From Microcaldota archaeon (GTDB lineage Archaea; Micrarchaeota; Micrarchaeia; Micrarchaeales; CABMGC01), in the NCBI GenBank assembly GCA_021796295.1, contig JAJYIA010000004.1:1-34792 (forward strand): a stretch of DNA of 34,792 bases, read 5' to 3'. The notes below the pieces were generated by a model, which was not told where the DNA came from, ran no database searches, and was given only the letters and a program-made list of their open reading frames with translations. Of the stretch, positions 17,959 to 26,520 are shown piece by piece. Each line of letters starts with the position of its first letter. Position 1 is the stretch's first letter. A program made the position numbers and the translations under genes.

Positions 17959-18423
17959 ATGAAAAAGATAGGCATAGCAGACACGATGTTCTCAAGATTT
18001 GATTATTTCCCGGTCATAAAGGAGGCTCTGGAAAAGAGCGGGAAAGATGTAGAGTACGAAAGGTACACAGTACCGGGAGTAAAGGATCTTCCGGTTGCAT
18101 GCAAAAGGCTCTTCTCTTCAGACTGCGACATCATTATCGCATGCGGAATGGTAGGCAAGACTGATATAGATGAGCAGTGTGCACATGAGGCCAGCACCAG
18201 CATCCAGGCTGTGCAGCTCAGCGAAGGGAAGCACATATTGGAGGTATTCGTGCACCTCAGGGAATCTGACACTGAGAAGGAGATTGTGGACATATGCCGC
18301 AACCGCGTATATAAGCATACGCATAATGCGCTCATGCTGCTCTTTGACCAGGAGGGCATGCAGAAGAGGGCAGGCACTGGGATAAGGCAGGGAAAAGAGG
18401 ACGAGGGGCCGTTTATGGTATAA
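17959..18423 (+). CDS. ribC: Riboflavin synthase, archaeal type
   Basis: MKKIGIADTMFSRFDYFPVIKEALEKSG...YTVPGVKDLPVACKRL...ACGMVGKTDIDEQCAHEAS. Confidence 0.92.
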   Translation: MKKIGIADTMFSRFDYFPVIKEALEKSGKDVEYERYTVPGVKDLPVACKRLFSSDCDIIIACGMVGKTDIDEQCAHEASTSIQAVQLSEGKHILEVFVHLRESDTEKEIVDICRNRVYKHTHNALMLLFDQEGMQKRAGTGIRQGKEDEGPFMV

Positions 18424-18425
18424 CC

Positions 18426-18839
18426 ATGGTGTCAATAGCAATAGTAAGGTCTGAATTCAACAAGGATATTACGTCGAAGATGCATGAGCATGCAAGGGCC
18501 CATGCAAAAAGGCTTGGTATGCGCATCTCTGCTGAGATAGTTGTACCTGGGGCATTTGACATGCCGATAGCGGTGAAGCGCATGCTTGAGAGGAGCGACG
18601 TAGACGGAGTTGCCACTGTGGGAGCTGTTATAAAGGGCGAGACAAAGCATGACGAGCTTATTTCTTACACGCTTGCGAATGCGCTTATAAGGCTTTCATT
18701 GGAGTACGGAAAGCCCGTAGGCCTCGGAGTCATGGGCCCGGGCATAACATACACAAAGGCAAAGAAGAGGATAAGGCAGTATTCTGAGCAGAGTGTTGAG
18801 GCAGTACTCAGGCTTTGCAATGAGCTGAAAAAAATATGA
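18426..18839 (+). CDS. ribH: 6,7-dimethyl-8-ribityllumazine synthase
   Basis: VPGAFDMPIAVKRMLERSDVDGVATVGAVIKGETKHDELI; 2 bp after ribC. Confidence 0.93.
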   Translation: MVSIAIVRSEFNKDITSKMHEHARAHAKRLGMRISAEIVVPGAFDMPIAVKRMLERSDVDGVATVGAVIKGETKHDELISYTLANALIRLSLEYGKPVGLGVMGPGITYTKAKKRIRQYSEQSVEAVLRLCNELKKI

Positions 18840-18902
18840 ACAGATATGCCTCTGGTTTTCGGAAATTCTGCATCTTCAAAGCCTTTCCTTAACATTAAGG
18901 TC

Positions 18903-19009
18903 AGCCCTGAGAGGGTATCGGACCCCCGACCTCTTGTTTTCCTGGATTTTGATAGGACTTTTCTGAAAGTTTTTACAAGACAAGCGCTCTACCACTGAGC
19001 TACCAGGGC
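18903..19009 (-). tRNA. tRNA-Thr(UGU) with ~35-nt intron
   Basis: Minus strand GCCCTGG-TA-GCTCAGTGGTAGAGC-G-CTTGT-CTTGTA[intron]A-ACAAG-AGGTC-GGGGGTCCGATACCCTC-TCAGGGC-T; all four arms pair, intron at 37/38. Confidence 0.9.
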
Positions 19010-19276
19010 CTATGTACTACGCTACCTATTCCTTTCAACGTATAAAAATCTTTTGATAGATGTGGGTGTGGGAGAAGGGTATATATCGCCATATTCTGTG
19101 ATTCATTTTTGATAATTATCTGCATAGAATATGGATATAGACCAAAAAATCCCCAGAGACTTCACAAACGGAACTTACGCGCAGCTGCTTGTGTATATGT
19201 ACTTGAGGGTGCATCTGCTCAGAACTTTATCCTTGCAGTGCAGATCACTGTCAGGAGCGACGGACAGATCGGATGC

Positions 19277-19753
19277 TCAGATGTACATCTGGCTTCTGTC
19301 AGCGGTAAAGACCTGGTGCTTCTCGGGCTTAAGCTTTTTTATGACATGCATGAACCCTGCATGCGGATCAGAGTCCTTCCCGCATGTATAGATGTCGAGT
19401 GTAGCATAATTGTACTCGTTCCATGTATGTAGCGCAAGATGGCTCTCCTCGACCAGTGCTATTACGGAGACTCCTCCCTTCTTGCCTCCGAATGACCATG
19501 CCTTTATCTCCACTAGAGTCATCTTTGCTATAGACACGGCCTCAAGCATTGTCTTCCTGAGGAATTCCCTGTCGTTTATGGCCTTGGGATCTATCTTGTA
19601 AAGATTCCCAAAGACATGCGTTGCAAATATCTTGTCCTCCTCGGCCATGCGGAGATCCGCAGGCCGCTCCATAACCAAAGCCCTGCTCATGCTTTCGATT
19701 TTATCAACCTTTTTATTTAATAGAATATACTCTTCTTTAGGCTTTATTCCCAT
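19277..19753 (-). CDS. speD: S-adenosylmethionine decarboxylase-family protein (AdoMetDC or archaeal arginine decarboxylase)
   Basis: [29 protein letters not shown] contains the ESH pyruvoyl cleavage site. Confidence 0.87.
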   Translation of the reverse strand: MGIKPKEEYILLNKKVDKIESMSRALVMERPADLRMAEEDKIFATHVFGNLYKIDPKAINDREFLRKTMLEAVSIAKMTLVEIKAWSFGGKKGGVSVIALVEESHLALHTWNEYNYATLDIYTCGKDSDPHAGFMHVIKKLKPEKHQVFTADRSQMYI

Positions 19754-20056
19754 TTAAACATACCAGAGTAGGTTAGTATTCAGGAAGAGACGCAAAGATG
19801 CAGTATAACCTGCGTTCCTCGGTGCGCATGGGCGCAGAGAGGCATATGAAACCTTTGAAACACGTTTAGTTTGCATATTTACATGGCCTTTTTCATGGAT
19901 TCCTTCTTTTGCTTTAGACCAAATTTTCTGAATTTTAATTTACTTAATACATATAATATTTATATATGTTTATTTTAATTGCTTATAGAGCCTTACAATA
20001 TTTTTCCTTTTTGGGAGAATTTTTATATAAAGGTATAATTTTTAGCAGGGCTATAT

Positions 20057-22150
20057 ATGTTTGTCGAGGAACTTAAAGACGAGGTTCCGAACGAGATAAT
20101 AGAGTCTGCATCTAAGAGGGGGATGCATCTGCTTACCCCGCCGCAGGAGATGGCAGTGAAGAGTGGCGTGCTTGCAGGCAGAAACATTGTGGTCTCGTCA
20201 CCGACTGCCAGCGGGAAGACATTCATAGCTGAGATGGCCATGGCCAAAAGCGTCATGTGGGGCCGCAGGAAGGCAATTTATGTGGCTCCTATGCGTGCCA
20301 TAGTCGGCGAGAAGTACTCTGAGATGGGCAGCAGCTATCCATACCTGGACATGGCAATATCCATAGGCGACCTCGACTCCCGGGATCCATGGCTGGAAAG
20401 ATACGACATAGTATTCGCCTCCACTGAAAAGCTTGACAGCCTTATAAGGCACGGCATAGGCTGGCTCGATTCAGTAGGCTGCATAGTGTTTGATGAGATA
20501 CACATGCTTGGCGAGGCATTAAGGGGCCCTACGCTTGAAATGTTAATAACAAGGATAAGGAGGCTTGCACCGTCTGCGCAGATCATAGCGCTAAGCGCGA
20601 CTATAGGGAATGCCGCGGAAATAGCAGAATGGCTCTCCGCTGAGCTCGTTGAGAGCAACTACAGGCCCGTCAGCCTTGAAAAGGGCATAGTCTACAACGG
20701 CGAGGCATACTACGAAAAAGGACGCGCGAGGCTTCTGGGAAGCAGCAAGGTTGCAGAGCAGAGGATAGCAGAGGACACGCTGGAGAGGGGCAAGCAGCTT
20801 ATAGTCTTTTACTCGACAAGAAGGAATGCAGAGGCAGGGGCGGAGAAGCTCAGGGAGGTCGCTGAGCAGTACATAGGGCAGGAGCAGAGGCAGGCACTTG
20901 ATGGGGTCTCGGATGAGGCGCTTAATGTTCTTGCATCACCTACAGGCCAGTGCACTAAGCTCTCAGGCCTTCTTGGCAGCGGCGTAGCCTTCCACCATGC
21001 AGGGCTTCTCAACCGGCAGAGAGGCATAGTCGAGAACGCCTTCAGGAGAAATGTGCTTAAAATAATATGCTCAACTACGACGCTGGGTCTCGGCGTAGAC
21101 ATGCCTGCCCATACTGTGCTTGTAAGGGACACGACGCGCTACGGTATGAACGGCAGCGAGAGCCTGGGAGTCAATGAGGTAACGCAGCTTTTCGGCAGGG
21201 CTGGCAGGCCCAAGTATGACACCTCGGGCAGGGCGTTCCTCATAGCAAGAAGAAAGGACGATATAGGAAGGCTAAGAAGCGCGTATATGAAGAATGAGCT
21301 TACGCCCATACATTCTATGCTTGGCGTGCTGCCTGTGCTCAGGACGCATCTGCTTGCATTCATAAGCTCTGGCTTTCTCACAAGAAGGGACTCGATGCTC
21401 GGCTTCCTTGAGGAGACGCTCTACGGCCGCGAATACGGAGCAATGAGCCTGCGCAGCATAGTTGAAAGCATACTGGATGAGCTGAAGGAATGGGGATTTG
21501 TCGAGGATAATGCCGAGTCCTATGCTGCCACAAGGATGGGAAAGAGAGTAACCGAGCTCTACATAGACCCGCTCACCGCAAAATGGATCATCGACTCACT
21601 GCCCATAGCTGAAGACGACATATCAAGGCTCTTCATGATAAGCAATACGGCTGAGATGCGGCCCTATTCAAGGGCCAGCGACGAGGTGTGGGACATGATT
21701 GAAAAATATTCGGGCATGCTCAAAAACACAGCGTACAACGAGGAGATGTATGAGAGGGCATTCAGCACTGCGCTCATGCTTAATGCATGGATAAACGAGG
21801 CGGGCGAGGCGGGCATAAGCATAAAATACGGGGAAACTCCAGGCTCGCTCTTTACCAAGCTCAACAATGCCGACTGGCTTCTCTATGCGGGCTCTGAGCT
21901 TGCAAGGCTGACGCGCATGAGCGCGCGCATGCTTATAGAGCTGCGCGTGCGTGTACGGTACGGCATAAAGGCCGAGCTTCTCGACCTTATTTCGCTTGAG
22001 CAGATAGGAAGGGTGAGGGCGAGAATGCTCTTCGACAACGGCATAAGGAGCAGGAAGGAGATGCGCAGCGAGAAGGCGAGGGAGCTTGCATCAAGGCTCT
22101 TCGGCAGCGATGTGGCGAATAGGATATATGCCCAGCCTGCGCTCTCATGA
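20057..22150 (+). CDS. Ski2/Hel308-type superfamily 2 DNA helicase
   Basis: SPTASGKTFIAEMAM (Walker A), VFDEIHML (DEIH), ALSATIGN, VAFHHAGLLNRQRGIVENAF, QLFGRAGRPKYD. Confidence 0.9.
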   Translation: MFVEELKDEVPNEIIESASKRGMHLLTPPQEMAVKSGVLAGRNIVVSSPTASGKTFIAEMAMAKSVMWGRRKAIYVAPMRAIVGEKYSEMGSSYPYLDMAISIGDLDSRDPWLERYDIVFASTEKLDSLIRHGIGWLDSVGCIVFDEIHMLGEALRGPTLEMLITRIRRLAPSAQIIALSATIGNAAEIAEWLSAELVESNYRPVSLEKGIVYNGEAYYEKGRARLLGSSKVAEQRIAEDTLERGKQLIVFYSTRRNAEAGAEKLREVAEQYIGQEQRQALDGVSDEALNVLASPTGQCTKLSGLLGSGVAFHHAGLLNRQRGIVENAFRRNVLKIICSTTTLGLGVDMPAHTVLVRDTTRYGMNGSESLGVNEVTQLFGRAGRPKYDTSGRAFLIARRKDDIGRLRSAYMKNELTPIHSMLGVLPVLRTHLLAFISSGFLTRRDSMLGFLEETLYGREYGAMSLRSIVESILDELKEWGFVEDNAESYAATRMGKRVTELYIDPLTAKWIIDSLPIAEDDISRLFMISNTAEMRPYSRASDEVWDMIEKYSGMLKNTAYNEEMYERAFSTALMLNAWINEAGEAGISIKYGETPGSLFTKLNNADWLLYAGSELARLTRMSARMLIELRVRVRYGIKAELLDLISLEQIGRVRARMLFDNGIRSRKEMRSEKARELASRLFGSDVANRIYAQPALS

Positions 22151-22275
22151 TAAGGCTATGGGCATGTTTATTATATATGGCGCATCTTATCCTCAATGCA
22201 TACGCGCAATACAAAAGTATTTAATAATTAACCCATTAGTAATATTTGATGAAATAATGGTAAATCGGCGATGAA

Positions 22276-22650
22276 ATGGGAGTGTTTAACAAACTGGGCC
22301 AGGCTTTCGGGACAGCGAAGGGCATGAACATTGAAGACTATATGAACTCTGCAGAGATGGAAGAGGTTGACCTTCTGCATGAGCCTGCTGACATGTACGT
22401 AAAGCCTGTAACAATAACAGGCGAGAGCGATGTGGAGCCTATAGAGGAGGAGATATCAAGGAAGAACATCATACTTCTTGACATCTCTGAACTGAACAAG
22501 AGGCCCACAACAAGGAATGCCATAATAACAAGGCTGAAGAGCTACATTGACAAGGTAAACGGGGACATAGGCCAGATAGACGAGAACAGGATCCTTATAA
22601 CCCCGACAAAGGTAAAGATAATAAAGAGGAAGAGGCAGGGAAAGCAGTAG
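22276..22650 (+). CDS. sepF: Cell division protein SepF (archaeal)
   Basis: YVKPVTITGESDVEPIEEEISRKNIILLDISELNKRPTTRNAIITRLKSYIDKVNGDIGQIDENRILITPTKVKI. Confidence 0.87.
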   Translation: MGVFNKLGQAFGTAKGMNIEDYMNSAEMEEVDLLHEPADMYVKPVTITGESDVEPIEEEISRKNIILLDISELNKRPTTRNAIITRLKSYIDKVNGDIGQIDENRILITPTKVKIIKRKRQGKQ

Positions 22651-23328
22651 TCACTTGAATGCAGTGAGGAGCACATGCAGCTCGGGCTCAGTCAGCCCTG
22701 CCCTTCTTATAGTTTTCGCAAAGACATTGCTGACCATGCGCCTCTGCCTTATCCTCTTGCCTGAGATCATTTTTTCGAAAAGGCTTTGGAGGAGCAGAAG
22801 CTCCCTTTTATTTATTGCTCCTCTTACTGCACCATCTTTTTCAGGTCTTTTTGAGGCAGGCGCCATTGCGTAGAGCAGTATGGCAAGGGCATGGGATATG
22901 TTGAGCACAGGATAACCGCCGCTTGAGCCTATGTGCGTCACTATATCGCACCTTTCAAGCTCTTCCCTCCTGAGGCCTGTGTCGTCACGCCCCAGAAGGA
23001 GCGCAATGCTCCTTGCTTTTTTCCCTTTCAGGAAGCGCAGCGTTTCCTCAAGCGACAGCATCTTCGCAAAGCGTATGACTCTTGATATGCCTGTTGTGCC
23101 TATCACCACATCTGAGCCTGAGACTGCCTCGTCTATGCTGTTGTAAACTACTGCGTTTGAAAGAAGGTCATGTGCATGCTTTGAATACATTATAGCCTTT
23201 TTGCCGTGTATGTCGGCCCTGGGCTTCACGAAATAAAGACGATTTACGCCCATGTTTTTTGCTATGCGCGCTATATAGCCTACGTTGAGCTGGTACTTTG
23301 GCCCTACTACGATTACCTTCAGCATCAT
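22651..23328 (-). CDS. SpoU/TrmJ-family RNA 2'-O-methyltransferase
   Basis: VVGPKYQLNVGYIARIAKNMGVNRLYFVKP, ALLLGRDDTGLRREELERCD, YPVLNISHALAILLY (SPOUT knot). Confidence 0.87.
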   Translation of the reverse strand: MMLKVIVVGPKYQLNVGYIARIAKNMGVNRLYFVKPRADIHGKKAIMYSKHAHDLLSNAVVYNSIDEAVSGSDVVIGTTGISRVIRFAKMLSLEETLRFLKGKKARSIALLLGRDDTGLRREELERCDIVTHIGSSGGYPVLNISHALAILLYAMAPASKRPEKDGAVRGAINKRELLLLQSLFEKMISGKRIRQRRMVSNVFAKTIRRAGLTEPELHVLLTAFK

Positions 23329-23336
23329 GCAATCAT

Positions 23337-24215
23337 TTACAAATCAAGGGCGCGCCTTGCAAACTTCACGACGGATGATGCAGTCTCGGCTTCATAGCCT
23401 TCGAACGAATGGCCGGCCCCGTTTATGACACGGCCTGCAAAGAGCCTCGAGGAGCTTCTTTTCTCAAGTATGGAAATATATTTCCCAACAGGCATAAGCG
23501 CATACTCCTCTTTGCTGCCGAAGAGAGCGCATATGGGCGTTTTTATGGAGCCGAATTCGCTGAGAGGGCCGTTGTAATTGAAGAGCCTGGCCTCAGCATA
23601 TGCAAGGTCGGCAACCGAGAGGAACCTGCGCGGGGAGAAGAACGAGGTGCTTTTGCCCCCTATCTCATTGCCGCGCCTTGTCCTTAGATACCTGCGGCAC
23701 TGCTTTACCGTGGCGCTGAACCGTTTGCCGTGCCTCTTTGCCTGCAGTCCATAATCGTCGGCAGGGGCGAGCAGGATAAGCGCAGCTACATTGCCGCTCT
23801 TTTTCCTATACTGGAAGTAGGTTGCCTTCTGGCAGCCTGTGCTGTGCCCGATAAGTACGAATCTCCTGAAGCCCATGGTCTTGGCCGCCTTTATCGCACC
23901 GTCTATGTCAAGCACCGAGTCCTCGAACCTTTCCAGGTCTGTGCCGCCCATCTGCCATTTCTTCGCGCCTTTGGCCATGCTTAACATAGAAGCGGCGTCA
24001 TGACCCCTCGTATTTATTGAGAGAAAGCCCATGCCCGAGCCTACGAAGGCTTTGGCAAGGCCCTCTATCATTTTGCCGCTGTAGAAGTTGCCGTTCATAC
24101 CGTGCACATATATTGCGCACGCTTCGGGCCTGCCTTTCCTGGCAATGAAACCGTGCAGGATGATGTTGTCACTGGTCACAAAACTTATAAGTTTGCAGTT
24201 AAGCAGCATAGGCAT
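23337..24215 (-). CDS. Alpha/beta hydrolase
   Basis: AIYVHGMNGNFYS, VLIGHSTGCQKATYF nucleophile elbow, NGAGHSF catalytic His; start placed at MPMLLNCK (24215) because the longer ORF runs into the NUDIX remnant. Confidence 0.75.
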   Translation of the reverse strand: MPMLLNCKLISFVTSDNIILHGFIARKGRPEACAIYVHGMNGNFYSGKMIEGLAKAFVGSGMGFLSINTRGHDAASMLSMAKGAKKWQMGGTDLERFEDSVLDIDGAIKAAKTMGFRRFVLIGHSTGCQKATYFQYRKKSGNVAALILLAPADDYGLQAKRHGKRFSATVKQCRRYLRTRRGNEIGGKSTSFFSPRRFLSVADLAYAEARLFNYNGPLSEFGSIKTPICALFGSKEEYALMPVGKYISILEKRSSSRLFAGRVINGAGHSFEGYEAETASSVVKFARRALDL

Positions 24216-24406
24216 CACATCGATGCGAAGATGAGTATATGCACACCTCTCTATATAGTTTTGCATGTAATTGACAACTATCAAGAATTGTTTTGATTGG
24301 TGTAAATGTGATAATAAAAAGTGGAAAAATTGTAAAGGGTTTGGAAGAAGATTTCGTACTTGCTCAATATTGTGTGGCATTTTGACAAGCCCGCGCCTCG
24401 CTTCCG

Positions 24407-24792
24407 ATGGCAAAGGTTTTGAGATTTTGGGTTTTACCACAACTTATTGAGCAATCACAAGATTTCTATAGTAAACTTTTGAAAACAGCCATAGCGGAAG
24501 GTATAAAGCGCTTTAGCGTAGGGGCAGTTATATCCGAACGTGAAAAAGTATTGCTTTTAAGAAGAGAGAAAAACGATTTTCTAGGGGCATGTATGAAGTT
24601 CTAGGAGGTGGCGTAGAAGAAGGAGAGTCGATATTAGATTGCCTGAATAGGGAAGTAAGAGAAGAAACTGGACTATCTACTAGCAATAAGATGTTTATTT
24701 GTAGCTGCAGCTGTAGGAAAATTTTTGCTTCTGCGTTCCTGCATTGTGGGGTTCAATTCATCTCCGCCCTGAAGGGCGGGCAGGTTTCTTGA
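24407..24792 (+). pseudogene. Frameshifted NUDIX hydrolase remnant
   Basis: Frame 1 ...IKRFSVGAVISEREKVLLLRREKNDFLG then frame shift to MYEVLGGGVEEGESILDCLNREVREETGL (Nudix box); adding one G in the ctaGGGGcatg run (~24583-24586) rejoins the frames. Confidence 0.75.
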
Positions 24793-24800
24793 ACCCCACA
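24745..24800. repeat. IS605-type hairpin inside a 12-bp perfect inverted repeat
   Basis: TGTGGGGTTCAA (24745-24756) ... CCGCCC-TGAA-GGGCGG ... TTGAACCCCACA (24789-24800). Confidence 0.75.
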
Positions 24801-24925
24801 CCCCTTCACGCTAAATATTGAAAGAGCAACAAAGTATATTAAAGCTCTTGGCTCACCATTATATGTCATATCATTAAAGGAAAAACGATACAGGATGTTT
24901 AATAAACAAAATACAGATTGATACT

Positions 24926-25771
24926 ATGGGAGAAACTACTGAGACAGAAAGCCAACAGCTTCTACTCGAAAAGAAGAAAGAAGCAGTAGGGAAAAAGAAA
25001 ACAAAAGATAATGGAGACGTAAAGAAGATAGATGATGGGAAACCTATTATAGAAGCGACTACGCTATGGGATTATCCAAAACAAAGCTACGGCAAAACAC
25101 CTAAAGGAAATAATAAATATGCAGGTGTAACTCCGGCTTTTATAATTTATAATATGGTTATGAGGTATACACAACCCGGAGATTTAGTTTTAGACCCGAT
25201 GTGTGGGAGTGGCACTACTATTGATGTATGCAAAGAGGAAGGTAGACGCTGTATAGGTTACGATATAGTGCCAACTAGGCCAGATATAATACAAAATGAT
25301 GCGCGAAAGTTACCTTTGGAAAATGAGAGCGTTGATATGATATTCATTGATTCACCTTATGGAGATAACATAAAATATAATGAACATCCTGCCAATTTTG
25401 GTGAAATTTCTGCGGAAGATGAAAATTTCTACAAAGAATTAGAAAAAACTATGGCTGAAAGTTATCGTGTGCTAAAGCCCGGAAAAGTTATTGGTTGGTT
25501 AATTGGAGACCAGTGGGTTAAAAAGAAATTTACACCTGTTGGATTTAAAATTTGGGCGGGATTGTCGAAATATTTTGAAACTGTTGATATTGTTTGTGTA
25601 ACTAGACGCAATCAATCGTCTAATACGGGAGTATGGCACTATCGCGCGGTAAAATGGAATTTTTATCTTAGAGGTTTCAAATATTTATTCATAATGAGAA
25701 AACCATTAACCACTTCAGGTGGACAACCGACAAATGGCGATAAGGTGGCATGGACGCGCTACGATAGGTGA
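24926..25771 (+). CDS. DNA methyltransferase (amino-methyltransferase) of an R-M system
   Basis: LVLDPMCGSGTTIDVCKEEGRRCIGYD (AdoMet motif I) and MIFIDSPYGDN (catalytic motif IV); followed by REase-like gene. Confidence 0.87.
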   Translation: MGETTETESQQLLLEKKKEAVGKKKTKDNGDVKKIDDGKPIIEATTLWDYPKQSYGKTPKGNNKYAGVTPAFIIYNMVMRYTQPGDLVLDPMCGSGTTIDVCKEEGRRCIGYDIVPTRPDIIQNDARKLPLENESVDMIFIDSPYGDNIKYNEHPANFGEISAEDENFYKELEKTMAESYRVLKPGKVIGWLIGDQWVKKKFTPVGFKIWAGLSKYFETVDIVCVTRRNQSSNTGVWHYRAVKWNFYLRGFKYLFIMRKPLTTSGGQPTNGDKVAWTRYDR

Positions 25772-25778
25772 ATGAGGG

Positions 25779-26492
25779 ATGAATAGCGAAGACCTAATCA
25801 GTTTATATGACGAAATGAAAGGTAAATATGGCAAGGAAACTTATAGGCATGTATCGGAGATGCTAAAGAAAGCTAAGGAAATTCATAGAAAAGACTTCAT
25901 AAACAGCGTTACAGCGAAACGCGCCGAAAGCGAAGGAAGAACTCCGGATCACGAACAATCGTGGAGAGCGTTTAAGGGAAAGAATCTGGAAAAACTCATT
26001 ATGCACATAATCGAGGAGGAAGTTAAAAGTATAGGACTTAAAATAATAAACGGAAACGCGCTGGAAAGGACGAATAACGACAACTTATCAGAGGAACTAA
26101 ATATTGTCAAAAGAAATCTGCTTGTTAATTATGGGGAATTTGGATACCATTTACCTGACGTAGATATGATAATTTACAAACCAAAAACGCGGAAAATAAT
26201 AGCTGTATTATCAAGCAAAGTTACACTCAGAGAAAGAATCGCACAGACAGGCTATTGGAAAATAAAATTAGCGAGTGATAGCGCAACTAAGCACATCAAG
26301 GTATTTTTCGTAACACCCGATGAAGATGGAACACTAACTCAAAGAAAACCTGCGAAGAAAGGTAGAGCAATCGTAGAGATAGATACTGATGGTAGTTACA
26401 TACTAAGCGAAACTAAGGTTGAAGAAAGCAGCAAAGTAAAGATGCTTGATAAGTTTATAGAGGATTTAACTGAACTTGCAGAAAAGGCATAA
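25779..26492 (+). CDS. Type II restriction endonuclease, probably BsaWI-like
   Basis: Adjacent to MTase (7 bp); 'HLPDVDMIIYKPKTRKIIAVLSSKVTLRERIAQTGYWKIKL' has a PD-(D/E)xK-like D..SSK core; BsaWI assignment from memory of the family. Confidence 0.65.
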   Translation: MNSEDLISLYDEMKGKYGKETYRHVSEMLKKAKEIHRKDFINSVTAKRAESEGRTPDHEQSWRAFKGKNLEKLIMHIIEEEVKSIGLKIINGNALERTNNDNLSEELNIVKRNLLVNYGEFGYHLPDVDMIIYKPKTRKIIAVLSSKVTLRERIAQTGYWKIKLASDSATKHIKVFFVTPDEDGTLTQRKPAKKGRAIVEIDTDGSYILSETKVEESSKVKMLDKFIEDLTELAEKA

Positions 26493-26520
26493 CTGAATAT
26501 AGTAAGAAATTTTAGGAAAA

